From the NCBI RefSeq assembly GCF_019431045.1, contig NZ_JAHXPT010000002.1, positions 248,001 to 312,000 on the forward strand: a stretch of DNA of 64,000 nt, given 5' to 3'. The notes under the pieces were generated by a model. The model saw only the letters and a program-made list of their open reading frames with translations. It was not told the origin of the DNA and searched no databases. The stretch is from Clostridium weizhouense. Lineage in GTDB: Bacteria; Bacillota; Clostridia; Clostridiales; Clostridiaceae. The position numbers were made by a program, and so were the translations under genes. Positions 8,801 to 18,953 of this stretch are shown piece after piece (position 1 is the first letter of the stretch; each line of letters starts with the position of its first letter).

Positions 8801-9712
8801 TTATTTGGTTAATACTTTTAATTCTGCTGGAACTTGTTTTTCTACAGTTTCACCTTTTAAAATTTTGCCTGCTTGTTCTACAGAAAGTTCTCCCATTAAC
8901 CCTGGTTGTTGAGCTATAGTTGCAGTCATCTCACCAGCTTTTACAGCTGTTTCTGCATCTGCATTTCCATCAAATCCTATAACCATAACATTTTTATTAG
9001 CTGCCTTTAACGCTTTTACAGCCCCTAAAGCCATTTCATCATTATGAGCAAATACTACGTCAAAATCTGGAGTTGCTTGAATTATATTTTCCATTACTGA
9101 TAATCCTTTTTGTCTATCAAAATCTGCTGCTTGGCTTGCTACTACTTTTACATTACTTTTACCAGCTATAATATCATTGAAACCTTTACCTCTATCTCTT
9201 GTAGCTGATGCACCTGGTACACCTTGAAGTTCTACTATATTAATAGTTTGTTTATCTTTTAAAGTCTCTAACATATATTCTGCTGCCATATTTCCACCTT
9301 TTACGTTATCAGAAGATATATGAGAGGCAACTTCCCCACCATTTGCTTCTCTATCTAAAGTTATTACTGGTACTTTGCTATCATTAGCAACTTGTATTGA
9401 ATTTTTAACTGCATCACTATCTGTTGGATTTATTATTAATGCAGCCACACCTTGTTGGATTAAATCTTCCACATTTGATCTTTCTTTAGTAGAATCATTT
9501 TGTGAATCTAAAACTACTAGCTCATACCCCATTTCCTTAGCTTTCTTTTCTGCACCCTCTTTCATTGAAACGAAGAATGGATTATTTAATGTTGAAAGAA
9601 CCATACCTACTTTATTATCATTAGTCTTTTTTTGTGAACATCCCATAAAACTTCCAACCATTAATGCTCCAGCCATAGTAAGTGATAATAATTTTAAACT
9701 TCTTCTTCTCAT
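8801..9712 (-). CDS. rbsB: Ribose ABC transporter substrate-binding lipoprotein RbsB
   Basis: A 303-residue protein with a lipoprotein signal: MRRRSLK, a hydrophobic stretch, then lipobox GSFMGC with Cys25 as lipidation site. The mature part is a periplasmic-binding-protein type I fold (VGMVLSTLNNPFFVSMKEGAEKKA, then VVFAHNDEMALGAVKAL and VIGFDGNADA), typical of RbsB. It captures ribose outside the membrane for RbsA/RbsC. It is the last gene of rbsKDACB, 56 bp after rbsC, with AGAGGAGG as ribosome site and a strong terminator behind. Confidence 0.93.
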   Translation of the reverse strand: MRRRSLKLLSLTMAGALMVGSFMGCSQKKTNDNKVGMVLSTLNNPFFVSMKEGAEKKAKEMGYELVVLDSQNDSTKERSNVEDLIQQGVAALIINPTDSDAVKNSIQVANDSKVPVITLDREANGGEVASHISSDNVKGGNMAAEYMLETLKDKQTINIVELQGVPGASATRDRGKGFNDIIAGKSNVKVVASQAADFDRQKGLSVMENIIQATPDFDVVFAHNDEMALGAVKALKAANKNVMVIGFDGNADAETAVKAGEMTATIAQQPGLMGELSVEQAGKILKGETVEKQVPAELKVLTK

Positions 9713-9768
9713 AATTAATTTCCTCCTCTTTGTCTTATAAATTATTTATATTTTTTTAAGTATCTTTT

Positions 9769-10701
9769 TTATTTTCTCCCTTTTTTGTCTAATAATACAG
9801 CTACTAATATAACTATTCCTTTTATTATTAATTGATAGAATGGTGATACATTAAGAAGATTTAGTCCGTTATTTAAAACTCCTATAATTAATGCACCTAT
9901 TATAGTACCCATTACACTTCCTTCTCCACCTGCAAGGCTGGTACCACCTATTACTACTGCAGCAATTGCATCTAATTCAAATCCTGATCCTGCATTCGGA
10001 GAAGCTGAACCAATTCTACTAGTTATAATAACACCACTTATTGCAGCTGCTATACCTGAAACTACATATACTAGAGTCTTTATTCTATCTGTATTTATAC
10101 CTGAAAGTCTTGCTGAATCTTCATTTCCACCTAAAGCATATAAATATCTGCCAAATCTTGTTTGAGTTAATACGTAATATGCTATTCCTACCATTATGGC
10201 TGTGATTATTACTGGTAGTGGTAATATTCCTAATTTTAAATTTCCTATAGCATTAAAACTTCCTGTTAATCCTGATATAGGATTTCCATTTGTAAATACA
10301 TAAGTTACACCTCTAAATATAGTCATAGAAGCAAGAGTAACTATAAATGCTTGAACTTTTCCTTTTGAAATAAGCATTCCATTAATAACACCTACTATAA
10401 TACCTACTACTATTGCAGCCACGATCGCCAAGAATACGTTTCCATTAGAGTTAATAATTGATGCAGCTAATGCTCCACTAATAGCTAATGTTGATCCTAC
10501 TGATAAATCTATTCCTCCTGTTAAAATTACAAATGTCATACCTATAGCAATTATTGCATTCACAGAAACTTGAGTTAATACGTTAGTTATATTTGATATT
10601 GATAAAAATCTTGGAGTTAATATAGAAATAGCTATACATAATATGAAAAGCCCTATTAATGATTTATATTTTGATAAATTTTTATTTTTAATACTTTGCA
10701 T
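9769..10701 (-). CDS. rbsC: Ribose ABC transporter permease RbsC
   Basis: A 310-residue BPD_transp_2-family permease with eight to ten hydrophobic segments and the characteristic MTFVILTGGIDLSVGS and GGTSLAGGEGSVMGT motifs of sugar permeases. The ATG at 10699-10701, 8 nt after GGTGG, is preferred over an upstream start that would include the ribosome site. It pairs with RbsA and RbsB, 17 bp after rbsA. Confidence 0.93.
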   Translation of the reverse strand: MQSIKNKNLSKYKSLIGLFILCIAISILTPRFLSISNITNVLTQVSVNAIIAIGMTFVILTGGIDLSVGSTLAISGALAASIINSNGNVFLAIVAAIVVGIIVGVINGMLISKGKVQAFIVTLASMTIFRGVTYVFTNGNPISGLTGSFNAIGNLKLGILPLPVIITAIMVGIAYYVLTQTRFGRYLYALGGNEDSARLSGINTDRIKTLVYVVSGIAAAISGVIITSRIGSASPNAGSGFELDAIAAVVIGGTSLAGGEGSVMGTIIGALIIGVLNNGLNLLNVSPFYQLIIKGIVILVAVLLDKKGRK

Positions 10702-10718
10702 AATTATCCCACCTTTTT

Positions 10719-12221
10719 TCACTTTATACCTACAGCTAACTTCATTACTGATTCTTGGTTAGCTTCATCTCTTGAAAGTTCGCCTGAAACTGCGCCTTCT
10801 CTCATTACCATAATCCTATCGCTTATGCCTAAAACTTCTGGTAAATCTGAAGAAATCATTATTATAGCTTTACCCATAGCTTTTAACTTATTTAATAATT
10901 CATATATCTCCTTTTTAGCTCCCACATCTATACCTCTTGTGGGTTCATCAATAATTAAAACTTTAGGTGATAATAATAACCATTTTGCTAAAATAACCTT
11001 TTGTTGATTACCTCCACTTAAATTTTTTATAAGTTGTTCAGCATTTGGAGTTCTTATTCTTAATTTCGCAATATAATCTTCAACATCTTTTTCTTCTAAA
11101 GATCTATTAACACGTTTTAAATTGTTTTGGTACACCTGTAGATTTGCTAATGTCATATTTTCAGCTACAGACATTCCTAAAATTAGTCCTTCTTTCTTTC
11201 TATCCTCTGGTAAATAACATACCCCTTTATCTATAGCATCCTTTGGGCATTTTATATTTACCTTTTGACCGTCTATAAATATTTCTCCACTTTCACTTTT
11301 AAAATCTCCAAATATTGTTTTTGCAAGTTCTGTTCTGCCAGCGCCCATTAAGCCTGCTACACCAAGTATTTCACCTGCATCAACTTTAAAAGAAACATTT
11401 TTAACTTTCTTTTGATAATTTAAATTCTCTACATTTAATATTGTTTCACCTTTTTCAACTTTCTTATATGGGAATTGATCTTCTATAGTTCTTCCTACCA
11501 TCATTGCTATTAATTTATCATTATTAATATCAGCAACCTTAGCTTCACCAGCATATTTACCGTCTCTAAGTACTGCCACCCTATCACACATTGCAAATAT
11601 TTCTTCCATTCTATGAGATATGTATATTATAGCTATATTTTTTTTCTTAAGATTATCAATTACCTCAAATAATTTTTTAGTTTCTACATCTGTAAGTGCA
11701 GTTGTTGGTTCATCCATTATGATTATACTTGAATTTTTAGTTAAAGCTTTTGCGATTTCTATCATCTGCTTTTCTCCTACATTGATATCTCTTACCAATG
11801 CTTCTGGATCAACAGTACATCCTATTTGATCTAAGAATAATTTACTTCTTTCTATTAAAAGCTTTTTATTTATCTTTCTTGTATATTTAGAAAATTTTTC
11901 ATTTCCTAAGAAAATATTTTCTGCTACTGTTAGATTAGGGAGAACACTTAACTCTTGATGTATTATGGCAATTCCTAAGTTTTCTGCTTCTTTGATTCCT
12001 TTAATAGTAACCTCTTCACCATCTATAAATATCTTTCCCTCATCTTTAGTATAAACTCCACTTAAAATTTTCATTAAAGTAGATTTTCCTGCTCCATTTT
12101 CTCCCATTAAAGCTGTTACTTCTCCACCATAAGCCGTAAGATTAACATTATCGAGTGCTTTTACTCCAGGGAAGATTTTTGATATATTATCCATCTTCAA
12201 TTTAGGTTTCTTTGTTTCCAT
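10719..12221 (-). CDS. rbsA: Ribose ABC transporter ATPase RbsA
   Basis: A 500-residue double-ABC ATPase. The first domain has Walker [10 protein letters not shown] and Walker [12 protein letters not shown]; the second has the usual degenerate Walker [10 protein letters not shown] with signature [14 protein letters not shown] and [13 protein letters not shown]. This tandem arrangement is specific to the carbohydrate CUT2 family. ATG at 12219-12221 follows AAAGGGGGAATTCTA. Gap to rbsD is 16 bp. Confidence 0.94.
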   Translation of the reverse strand: METKKPKLKMDNISKIFPGVKALDNVNLTAYGGEVTALMGENGAGKSTLMKILSGVYTKDEGKIFIDGEEVTIKGIKEAENLGIAIIHQELSVLPNLTVAENIFLGNEKFSKYTRKINKKLLIERSKLFLDQIGCTVDPEALVRDINVGEKQMIEIAKALTKNSSIIIMDEPTTALTDVETKKLFEVIDNLKKKNIAIIYISHRMEEIFAMCDRVAVLRDGKYAGEAKVADINNDKLIAMMVGRTIEDQFPYKKVEKGETILNVENLNYQKKVKNVSFKVDAGEILGVAGLMGAGRTELAKTIFGDFKSESGEIFIDGQKVNIKCPKDAIDKGVCYLPEDRKKEGLILGMSVAENMTLANLQVYQNNLKRVNRSLEEKDVEDYIAKLRIRTPNAEQLIKNLSGGNQQKVILAKWLLLSPKVLIIDEPTRGIDVGAKKEIYELLNKLKAMGKAIIMISSDLPEVLGISDRIMVMREGAVSGELSRDEANQESVMKLAVGIK

Positions 12222-12237
12222 TAGAATTCCCCCTTTT

Positions 12238-12633
12238 TTAAAAAACAACTCCTGATTTTAAAATTATATTTGCATAAGGAGTTTGTTCTCCAGTTCTTAC
12301 TACTGCTTTACATTCCTTTAATTTAACTTTTAATTCTTCATGAGAAATAAATGTTACTTTAGTATCTTTTATTTCCTCTTTTATTTGATTAAATATATTA
12401 GGATTAATATCCTTAGTTTCAGTAGCTAAAATAACTTCTTCAACTTCTAATTCTAATAAAATAGCTTTCATTGTATCCATAAAAGTTGGTAAATCTTTTA
12501 TAAGTGCTAAATCTATTCTTTTAGTTTCATCTGGAATAGGTAATCCACAATCTCCTATTGCTAACATATCTGTATGACCCATTTTAGAAATAACTAAGGA
12601 TAATTCACTATTTAATAACTGTGTCTTTTTCAT
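12238..12633 (-). CDS. rbsD: D-ribose pyranase RbsD
   Basis: A 131-residue enzyme that interconverts pyranose and furanose forms of ribose so that ribokinase receives its substrate. The catalytic His20 lies in [19 protein letters not shown], and the C-terminus shows [15 protein letters not shown]. Length is standard. It starts 1 bp after rbsK with an AAGGAGG ribosome site. Confidence 0.95.
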   Translation of the reverse strand: MKKTQLLNSELSLVISKMGHTDMLAIGDCGLPIPDETKRIDLALIKDLPTFMDTMKAILLELEVEEVILATETKDINPNIFNQIKEEIKDTKVTFISHEELKVKLKECKAVVRTGEQTPYANIILKSGVVF

Positions 12634-12634
12634 T

Positions 12635-13567
12635 TTATAATTCCTCCTTATAAGTTCTTATTACCTCTTCTAAATATGGTATTGATGTTTGAGCACCTTC
12701 CTTTTGGACTGCTAATGAAGATACCATATTTCCAAATTTAACAGCTTTGGTCAAATTATCAAATGATAGTTCATTAATACAAAGCTTAGAACTTAATCCA
12801 CCTATAAAACTATCACCTGCTGCTGTTGTATCTATTGCATTAACTTTAAATGCATTTACTATCTCTGCATCTTCTTTAGAAACTACTGCTGCACCTTTTT
12901 CTCCTAAAGTTATAATTGTATATTTAACGCCTTTATCTATTAAAATTTTTGCAGCTTTTTTAGCGGTTTCTAAATCTGAAACTGTTACTCCTGTAATAAC
13001 TTGTGCTTCAGTCTCATTAGGTATTATCATATCAGTATACTTTAATAACTCATCACTTATTGTTTTTGCTGGTGCTGGATTTAATATTGTTATTTTATTT
13101 AATTCTTTTGCTCTTTTAAAAGCTTTTATTGCAATATCTTCTGGAGTTTCAAATTGTGAAATTACAATATCACTATTTAAAATTGCTTCTTCTGCATTAT
13201 CTATATCTTTATCATCTATTTTCATATTTGCACCTGGTTCAACAATTATAGAGTTATTTCCATTTTTATTAACCATTATCATTGCCATACCAGTTGTTTC
13301 ATTTTCATCTATTGAAATATATTGAGTGTTCATACCTTCTTTTTTAAACCCCTCAACCATATTCCTTCCATTATCATCATTTCCAACCTTACCAATCATA
13401 TAAACATTAGCACCTGATCTTCTTGCAGCTACTGCTTGATTAGCCCCTTTTCCCCCAGGTATCTTTTTAAAATTATTTGATAAAATTGTTTCTCCTTCTT
13501 TAGGCATATTTTCTATTTGAAAAACAAAATCCATATTTATGCTTCCTAAAATACAAATGTTATTCAT
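12635..13567 (-). CDS. rbsK: Ribokinase RbsK
   Basis: A 310-residue PfkB-family kinase that makes ribose-5-phosphate. Signature 1 is [17 protein letters not shown] (residues ~38-54); signature 2, with the catalytic Asp, is [17 protein letters not shown] (~250). It is the first gene of the rbs operon, with ribosome site TGGAGG and LacI-type operator-like palindromes 40-65 bp upstream. Confidence 0.95.
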   Translation of the reverse strand: MNNICILGSINMDFVFQIENMPKEGETILSNNFKKIPGGKGANQAVAARRSGANVYMIGKVGNDDNGRNMVEGFKKEGMNTQYISIDENETTGMAMIMVNKNGNNSIIVEPGANMKIDDKDIDNAEEAILNSDIVISQFETPEDIAIKAFKRAKELNKITILNPAPAKTISDELLKYTDMIIPNETEAQVITGVTVSDLETAKKAAKILIDKGVKYTIITLGEKGAAVVSKEDAEIVNAFKVNAIDTTAAGDSFIGGLSSKLCINELSFDNLTKAVKFGNMVSSLAVQKEGAQTSIPYLEEVIRTYKEEL

Positions 13568-13590
13568 ATTAAATTAAACCTCCATATATA

Positions 13591-13633
13591 TTATATGTTC
13601 TTTAGTTAATCGGTTTACTTTACCGGTTAACTT
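13591..13633 (-). promoter_or_regulatory. rbs promoter/operator region
   Basis: AGTTAATCGGT and ACCGGTTAACT (13605-13633) form an inverted repeat with one mismatch. Each half is itself centred on CG like a LacI/PurR-type operator. A -10-like TATAAT is at 13591-13596 on the minus strand. It is the likely binding site of the rbsR product. Confidence 0.65.
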
Positions 13634-13837
13634 TATAATACACTGCTTTGAATACATTTACAATAGATTTTTTTTATTTTTTCTAATAAATTAAATACAT
13701 ATTTAGAATCAAATACTTTATATTGAATTTAAAACCATGTTTCTAACTTCTTTTTATAATATTATAATTTCTTAATATTTTTAATTTATTCATATAGAAA
13801 AATTAATATCTCTATCTTTTATTTATTAAAAATCACT

Positions 13838-13870
13838 ATGTTTTAAGTGACTATTAATATTTTAAAACAT
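13838..13870. repeat. Short palindromic repeat (ATGTTTTAA family)
   Basis: ATGTTTTAA and TTAAAACAT flank GTGACTATTAATATT. It lies in the 526-bp gap between rbsK and the next gene. Confidence 0.5.
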
Positions 13871-13882
13871 AACTTTAAAAAT

Positions 13883-13922
13883 AAATAAAAGAATCTTCAT
13901 TAATTTAAAGATTCTTTTATTT
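13883..13922. terminator. Bidirectional-looking terminator
   Basis: Perfect 15-bp arms AAATAAAAGAATCTT and AAGATTCTTTTATTT with T-rich flanks on both strands. It probably ends the transcript of the unknown gene at 14094-14600. The remaining gap sequence is plain AT-rich DNA without a recognisable gene. Confidence 0.7.
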
Positions 13923-14093
13923 TTCACATATCTTATAGGAAACATCTATTACATTTTTAATCAATTTATCAAATCCATATTTGATTTAGTATAAATAATT
14001 TTTATTTTAAATTCTATTTTTCAAAATTAATATATTAACTATCACTTAATCTATTTAAACTATTATAATGTTTTATATCATATTAAACCTTTA

Positions 14094-14600
14094 TCAAAGA
14101 ACAAATGTATAACGACTAATTACATTAGAAATAAATAATAATAGACTAGATATAAAAGCATGGTATGCTCTTTTAATTTCTTTTTCATCTTTACTTATAG
14201 ATGAAATTCTTTGGTATTCTACCCAATTTATGCTTAAAAAAACTCCTGCTGCATAAATACCCAAAGTATTTGCAACTTTAGGATTATCACTCTTATCAAC
14301 AAGATTTTCTGCATAATTAGTACCCTGTATTTGATCTATCAGTTTAGCTCTTTGCCAAAAATTAAAATCTAAATTTTTTAATAGTGATATAATAATAACG
14401 TATAATGTATTAATTGATAAATTAATAATACCTATTTGTCTCATTAATTCATTTATATCTATTTCTGAAGAAGTATTATCTGTTTGACCTTGTGTAGAAC
14501 TATCAGTTGAAGTACTTGAACTTGTATTTTCGTGCTTAGTTTCTGATTTATTTATGTTATTAAAGTTTTTTTGGCTATTATTCTCATTATTTTTTGCCAT
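14094..14600 (-). CDS. Unknown protein, Asn/Ser/Thr-rich N-terminus and hydrophobic C-terminal half
   Basis: A 168-residue protein I do not recognise. Residues 1-50 are polar and low-complexity (Asn, Ser, Thr, Gln), probably disordered. Residues 50-168 contain amphipathic or membrane-like helices (LSINTLYVIIISLLKNL near 60; LGIYAAGVFLSINWVEY near 112; AFISSLLLFISNVISRY near the C-terminus). The ribosome site AGGTGAG is good, so expression is plausible. It is monocistronic between cobT and the rbs operon. Its style (polar N-terminal tail, short hydrophobic core) resembles the plus-strand gene at 27255, and a spore-related role is only a guess. Confidence 0.6.
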   Translation of the reverse strand: MAKNNENNSQKNFNNINKSETKHENTSSSTSTDSSTQGQTDNTSSEIDINELMRQIGIINLSINTLYVIIISLLKNLDFNFWQRAKLIDQIQGTNYAENLVDKSDNPKVANTLGIYAAGVFLSINWVEYQRISSISKDEKEIKRAYHAFISSLLLFISNVISRYTFVL

Positions 14601-14821
14601 TATCTCACCTACATTATAAATACTATTAATTATTAATCTATGCTTTATCTTAAAGGCGACAAAGTTAATACATTAATTAAAATTAATATTATATTATTTA
14701 ATGTATGTATAATTAATATAAATGGACTTTATTAGTTATAAATATACTAAAAAAATGATGCATCAAAATTATTTAATACATCATTCTTACTATAAAAATA
14801 AATTTTATTTAAAAATATAGT

Positions 14822-15910
14822 TTAATTTATTTTTCTTAATTCATCTAAATAACAATCATCTATCTTTGCTTCTTCAAATGTAGCCATGTTATTCATTACT
14901 GCACATGCTGAATCCATTATAGAAAAAGCTAAAGGGCACCCACTACCCTCTCCAAGTCCCATATCCAAATTTAAAATAGCCTCTAATTCAAGTTCCTTCA
15001 TAGCAATTTTAAAGCCAATTTCTTTTGAACCATGAGAAGTAAACATATATTTTTTAACTTTCGAATTTAATCTATATGCTACAAGTGCTGCAACTACTGA
15101 TATAAATCCATCAATTACAACAGGTATTTTATAATATGCTGAACCTAAAAACACCCCTACCATTGCTGCTATATCAAACCCTCCAACTTTTGATACTACA
15201 TCTATAGGGTCATTTTTTTTAGGCTTGTTTATATTTATTGCTTTTTTAACTACTTCTATTTTCTTTTTGTAAGCTTCCTCTAAAAGCCCTCCTCCATATC
15301 CTACAACATCTTCTACATTACACCCTGTTAATGATGATAAAACAGCACTACTTGTTGAAGTGTTACCTATTCCCATTTCTCCAACTCCAAGTATTTTATA
15401 ACCTTCTTCTTTTGCACTTTCTACTGCTTCAACTCCAACTAATATTGCATGAAGTGCTTCCTCATAAGTCATTGCATTTCCTTTTGCTATATTATTAGTT
15501 GATTTTCTTATCTTCCTATTTAAAACTGATGGATGAGTAAAATCGCTATTTATTCCTACATCAATCACTTTTAAATCTGTATTATTAGCCTTAGCAATTA
15601 CTCCAACACCTGTTAAGCCTTTAGTAAAATTAATTGTTTGTGATAATGTTACATACTGTGGTGTAGATGCAACACCTTCTTCCACCACTCCATTATCAGC
15701 GCACATTATAATTATTGCTCTTTTATCCAAAGTATTTTTTATATTTCCAGTAATCCCAGCAAGCTTAATAGCCATAGTCTCCAATTTACCAAGACTATTT
15801 AAAGGTTTGGCAAGTGAATTCATTCTATCAGTTGCTTTCTTTATTACTAAACTATCTAAATCACTTATTCCTTCTAGTACTTCTTTTAATAACTTTTCAC
15901 TATTACTCAT
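14822..15910 (-). CDS. cobT: CobT nicotinate-nucleotide-dimethylbenzimidazole phosphoribosyltransferase
   Basis: A 362-residue enzyme making alpha-ribazole phosphate from the lower-ligand base. Family motifs include MCADNGVVEEGVASTPQ, GEMGIGNTSTSSA and the catalytic-glutamate region LDMGLGEGSGCPLAFSIM near the C-terminus. Length is standard. It is the last gene of the long cbi operon, 225 bp after cbiJ; the gap holds a 92-bp palindromic element. Ribosome site AGGTG. Confidence 0.95.
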   Translation of the reverse strand: MSNSEKLLKEVLEGISDLDSLVIKKATDRMNSLAKPLNSLGKLETMAIKLAGITGNIKNTLDKRAIIIMCADNGVVEEGVASTPQYVTLSQTINFTKGLTGVGVIAKANNTDLKVIDVGINSDFTHPSVLNRKIRKSTNNIAKGNAMTYEEALHAILVGVEAVESAKEEGYKILGVGEMGIGNTSTSSAVLSSLTGCNVEDVVGYGGGLLEEAYKKKIEVVKKAININKPKKNDPIDVVSKVGGFDIAAMVGVFLGSAYYKIPVVIDGFISVVAALVAYRLNSKVKKYMFTSHGSKEIGFKIAMKELELEAILNLDMGLGEGSGCPLAFSIMDSACAVMNNMATFEEAKIDDCYLDELRKIN

Positions 15911-15959
15911 TTTTTTAATTCACCTATTCCCAACACTACTTTTTATATTATTTATTTAT

Positions 15960-16080
15960 GCTATATTTTAAAACAGTGTTGATATTCTAGTATAAGCCTG
16001 AACTGGCATTGAAATTTATACTACAATATCAACCTTCACTTAAAACATAGCCTTTATTTAAAACATAGCCTTTATTTAAA
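15960..16080. repeat. 92-bp palindromic element with adjacent tandem duplication
   Basis: 36-bp imperfect arms at 15960-15995 and 16016-16051 (29 of 36 positions match) share the core GTTGATATT and TAGTATAA. A 19-bp direct repeat (TTAAAACATAGCCTTTA type) follows at 16040-16080. Further right, CCTCTGTCCATGAAACTTTA (16088-16107) is nearly the same as part of the interior of the 17.7-kb element. Confidence 0.7.
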
Positions 16081-16135
16081 ATAAATTCCTCTGTCCATGA
16101 AACTTTATACCAAAATACAAACTATTTTAAAAATA

Positions 16136-16900
16136 TTATTTTAACTTACTTATTAAATACTTTATTAAATCTTCTTCGTTATTAAATTCTAAATCATATT
16201 TAAACTTAGGATTTTCAATAACTATTAACTTAATATTACACTCTCTTACAGCCTTAAGCTTCTCTAAAACACCCCCTTGAATTCCACTATCTTTAGTTAA
16301 TACAGCTTTTATATTATATTGGTTAATAAAAGCTTTCTCTAATTCATATGATATGGGGCCTTTAAGTGCTATTATATCTTCAATTTTTACTCCAGCTTGG
16401 ATTATCTTTCTCAAAACTTCATATGAAGGAAGTATCCTATGTAATACTCTATAATTAAAATTTATATCTAAAAATTTTGAAATATTATTACTTCCTGTTG
16501 TGTTTAATACATTTCCATCTAATGATTTCATTAATTCAATTGCTTCTTCATAATTTTTTACTCTTATTATATCTTCACCCTGAATTTCTTCTAAAGCTCC
16601 TAGTCTTTCATATCTAACATAATTAATTTTAAGTTCTTTAGAGCATTCTATTGCATTATTAGTAACCTCTTTTGCATAAGGGTGTGATGCATCAACTAAA
16701 ATTTTTATTTTATTTTCTTTTATCCATTTAATCATATTTTCTTTATTTAAAGGCTTAGTATTTAAACTTTTAAATTTAAACTTTTTTAAAAGTTCTCCAC
16801 CATAATTAGTTGCCGTGGTTATAGCAATATCTTCAGTGTATTCATTAATTAACGATAGAATTTTTTTCCCCTCTGAAGTCCCTAAAATAAATCCTATCAT
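16136..16900 (-). CDS. cbiJ: CbiJ/CobK cobalt-precorrin-6A reductase
   Basis: A 254-residue NADPH-dependent reductase of the corrin ring. Typical segments are MIGFILGTSEGKKI, VDASHPYAKEVTNNAIE and LNTTGSNNISKF, plus a C-terminal LTKDSGIQGGVLEKL. The start overlaps the cbiH stop codon (TAATG), so the genes are translationally coupled. It acts after CbiD in the anaerobic pathway. Confidence 0.92.
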   Translation of the reverse strand: MIGFILGTSEGKKILSLINEYTEDIAITTATNYGGELLKKFKFKSLNTKPLNKENMIKWIKENKIKILVDASHPYAKEVTNNAIECSKELKINYVRYERLGALEEIQGEDIIRVKNYEEAIELMKSLDGNVLNTTGSNNISKFLDINFNYRVLHRILPSYEVLRKIIQAGVKIEDIIALKGPISYELEKAFINQYNIKAVLTKDSGIQGGVLEKLKAVRECNIKLIVIENPKFKYDLEFNNEEDLIKYLISKLK

Positions 16901-17637
16901 TATTTTATAGCATCCCTTTTCTTGTTAGAATATCCTCTTGGAGTTATAAAGCATCCATCTTTTAAAAAGCTCTTTGAATTTCCAATTATAACAATAGACA
17001 TCATATCAACTATTTCATCATTAAAATCTTTAATTTCACACAATGTATAACTTTGACCTTCTCTTAAAGCATTCCTAACAACTGCAACTGGAGTGGAATC
17101 TTTTCTAAATTCTTTGATTATCTCCATACATTCACCTAAATACTTATCTCTTCCCTTACTCTTAGGATTATAAAGAGAAATAACAAAATCTCCTTCTGCG
17201 GCAAGTCTTACTCTCTTTTTTATATCTTCATAAGGTGTCATTAAATCACTTAAACTAATATTACAATTATCATGCATAAGTGGAGCACCAACTATTGAAC
17301 CAGCTGAACTTGATGCAGTAATTCCTGGAATTATTTCAACATTTTCATCCGTTTTCATTTCAAGAATTAATCCTGCCATTCCATAAATTCCTGAATCTCC
17401 AGTGCTTATAAGTGCTACATTTTTTTCTTTAGAAAGCTCTAATGCTTCTCTACATCTAGCCTCTTCCCCCATCATTCCTGTTGAATGAACTTCCTTATCA
17501 TTTATTAATTCCTTTATCATATCTATGTACTTTGTATATCCAACAATTATATCGCTTTCTTCAATCCCCTTTATAGCCCTAACACTCATATTTTCTATTG
17601 AACCTGGCCCTATTCCTATAACTCTAAGTATTCCCAA
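16900..17637 (-). CDS. cbiH: CbiH cobalt-precorrin-3 C17-methyltransferase
   Basis: A 245-residue SAM-dependent tetrapyrrole methylase. It starts with VIGIGPGSIENMSVRA and has GYTKYIDMI, STGDSGIYGMAG and EIIPGITASSSAGSIVGAPL; the AS-rich loop and LYNPKSKGR are typical of CbiH/CobJ. Start is TTG, 8 nt after TAGGAGG; no in-frame ATG fits. It performs the ring-contraction methylation in the cobalt-early route. Confidence 0.93.
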   Translation of the reverse strand: MGILRVIGIGPGSIENMSVRAIKGIEESDIIVGYTKYIDMIKELINDKEVHSTGMMGEEARCREALELSKEKNVALISTGDSGIYGMAGLILEMKTDENVEIIPGITASSSAGSIVGAPLMHDNCNISLSDLMTPYEDIKKRVRLAAEGDFVISLYNPKSKGRDKYLGECMEIIKEFRKDSTPVAVVRNALREGQSYTLCEIKDFNDEIVDMMSIVIIGNSKSFLKDGCFITPRGYSNKKRDAIK

Positions 17638-17669
17638 AATCTTTTCCTCCTAAATATTTAAATTGCTCA

Positions 17670-17860
17670 ATGTTTTAAAATAGTGTTGATAAAGTAAAGT
17701 CCTCTGTCTATGAGCTTTATCCGATAGCTGGTATCTGTAATTTCATAACAGCTACACGCTCCTGGATAACAACTTCTAACCATCAGTCAAAGACAAGCTT
17801 TATCTGATGATAAGAATTCTGTTTATACGATAATATCAACTTTTACTTTAAAACATAAAC
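17670..17860. repeat. 190-bp palindrome-bounded element with three internal hairpins (MITE-like or structured RNA)
   Basis: Terminal arms ATGTTTTAAAATAGTGTTGATA (from 17670) and its imperfect inverse ending at 17860 enclose a unique interior. The interior carries GATAAAG/CTTTATC (17688-17694 with 17715-17721), TAGCTG/CAGCTA (17725-17730 with 17749-17754) and CATCAG/CTGATG (17781-17786 with 17804-17809). It lies between cbiG and cbiH. It has no coding potential. Confidence 0.65.
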
Positions 17861-17864
17861 TATA

Positions 17865-18953
17865 TTATTCCTTAACTCCAATACATAATGTAATTCCATT
17901 ATCTTTTATTTTATTAACTATTATTTTTCCACCTGATAAATCTACACATGGCTCACAAACATTATAAACACCAACATTTTTTAATACAAAATCACTTTTT
18001 TCAAATTTATCTTCAACTTTTTTTATTTCATCTACAGAAAATGTCTTAAATTCACATTCTAAAGTTTTACTTAAATCAATAATAGCTTTTTCATTTTTCT
18101 TTATATCAATAGATACTATTTCTTTAACTGCTTTAATATCTAAATTATTCATAGTCAAATATTTTCTTATACACTCTTCTAGTTTTTCACTTGGAGTATC
18201 TCTTCTACATCCTATTCCCAAAATTAAATCTTTTTTTATTAATCTTAAAATTTTAGAATAGTCTAAACCATTATTTAAATTTAATTCCTTAGTTTCATAG
18301 ATTTTATCTTTATCAGCTTTTATTTTGTGAGTTATCCAAATAGAATCTTCTCTTAACATTGGTATTAATTCATATCCTTTAAGTTTATCCAACTTTTTAT
18401 AATCATCTTTTATCCCTACTAAATTCCCTTTTACCAATAATGAAGATATATACTTTGCTTTCTTTAAGTCTTCTATTATAAAATCATTATGTTTTGCTAA
18501 AACATCTGGAGCAACTATTCCCAAATTATCTGTTGCAGTTGTTATTATAGGAGTATTGTTTAAAAGCTTAGATATCTTTGTAGCCAGTTCATTTCCTCCA
18601 CCTAAATGTCCTGATAATAAACTTATAGAGTATTTATTAGCCAAATCAACTACAACCACACCTGGATCTTTATCCTTAGTTTTTATAAAAGGCGCAATAG
18701 CTCTTACTGCAATACCTGTCGAAGATATGAATATTATTCCATTTGAATTATTAAATGCTTCTTTTGTAACATTGCTTAAATTAAAATCATACGTACTATA
18801 TAGATTATTAAACGAGTTTATCTCTTTACTACTATCTAATTCACACTCACAATTATTACCTTCTTCTTTTATGTATAAAATTCCATTAAAACTCTTCTTA
18901 AGAAAATATGCCATCTCCTTTCCTTTAGGAGATGGACATATTATACTAATCAT
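17865..18953 (-). CDS. cbiG: CbiG cobalt-precorrin-5A hydrolase
   Basis: A 362-residue protein that opens the ring delta-lactone and releases acetaldehyde. The N-terminal domain has GIIFISSTGIAVRAIAPF and LLSGHLGGGNELA, with TATDNLGI after it; the C-terminal domain has LILGIGCRRDTPSEKLE and ends with NVGVYNVCEPCVDLSGG. The start overlaps the end of cbiF by 4 bp. Domain content and length are complete. Confidence 0.94.
   Translation of the reverse strand: MISIICPSPKGKEMAYFLKKSFNGILYIKEEGNNCECELDSSKEINSFNNLYSTYDFNLSNVTKEAFNNSNGIIFISSTGIAVRAIAPFIKTKDKDPGVVVVDLANKYSISLLSGHLGGGNELATKISKLLNNTPIITTATDNLGIVAPDVLAKHNDFIIEDLKKAKYISSLLVKGNLVGIKDDYKKLDKLKGYELIPMLREDSIWITHKIKADKDKIYETKELNLNNGLDYSKILRLIKKDLILGIGCRRDTPSEKLEECIRKYLTMNNLDIKAVKEIVSIDIKKNEKAIIDLSKTLECEFKTFSVDEIKKVEDKFEKSDFVLKNVGVYNVCEPCVDLSGGKIIVNKIKDNGITLCIGVKE

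Noticed and set aside
12747-13325. A 192-codon plus-strand frame opposite rbsK
   Set aside because: Antisense shadow; rbsK has full ribokinase motifs and proper operon spacing.
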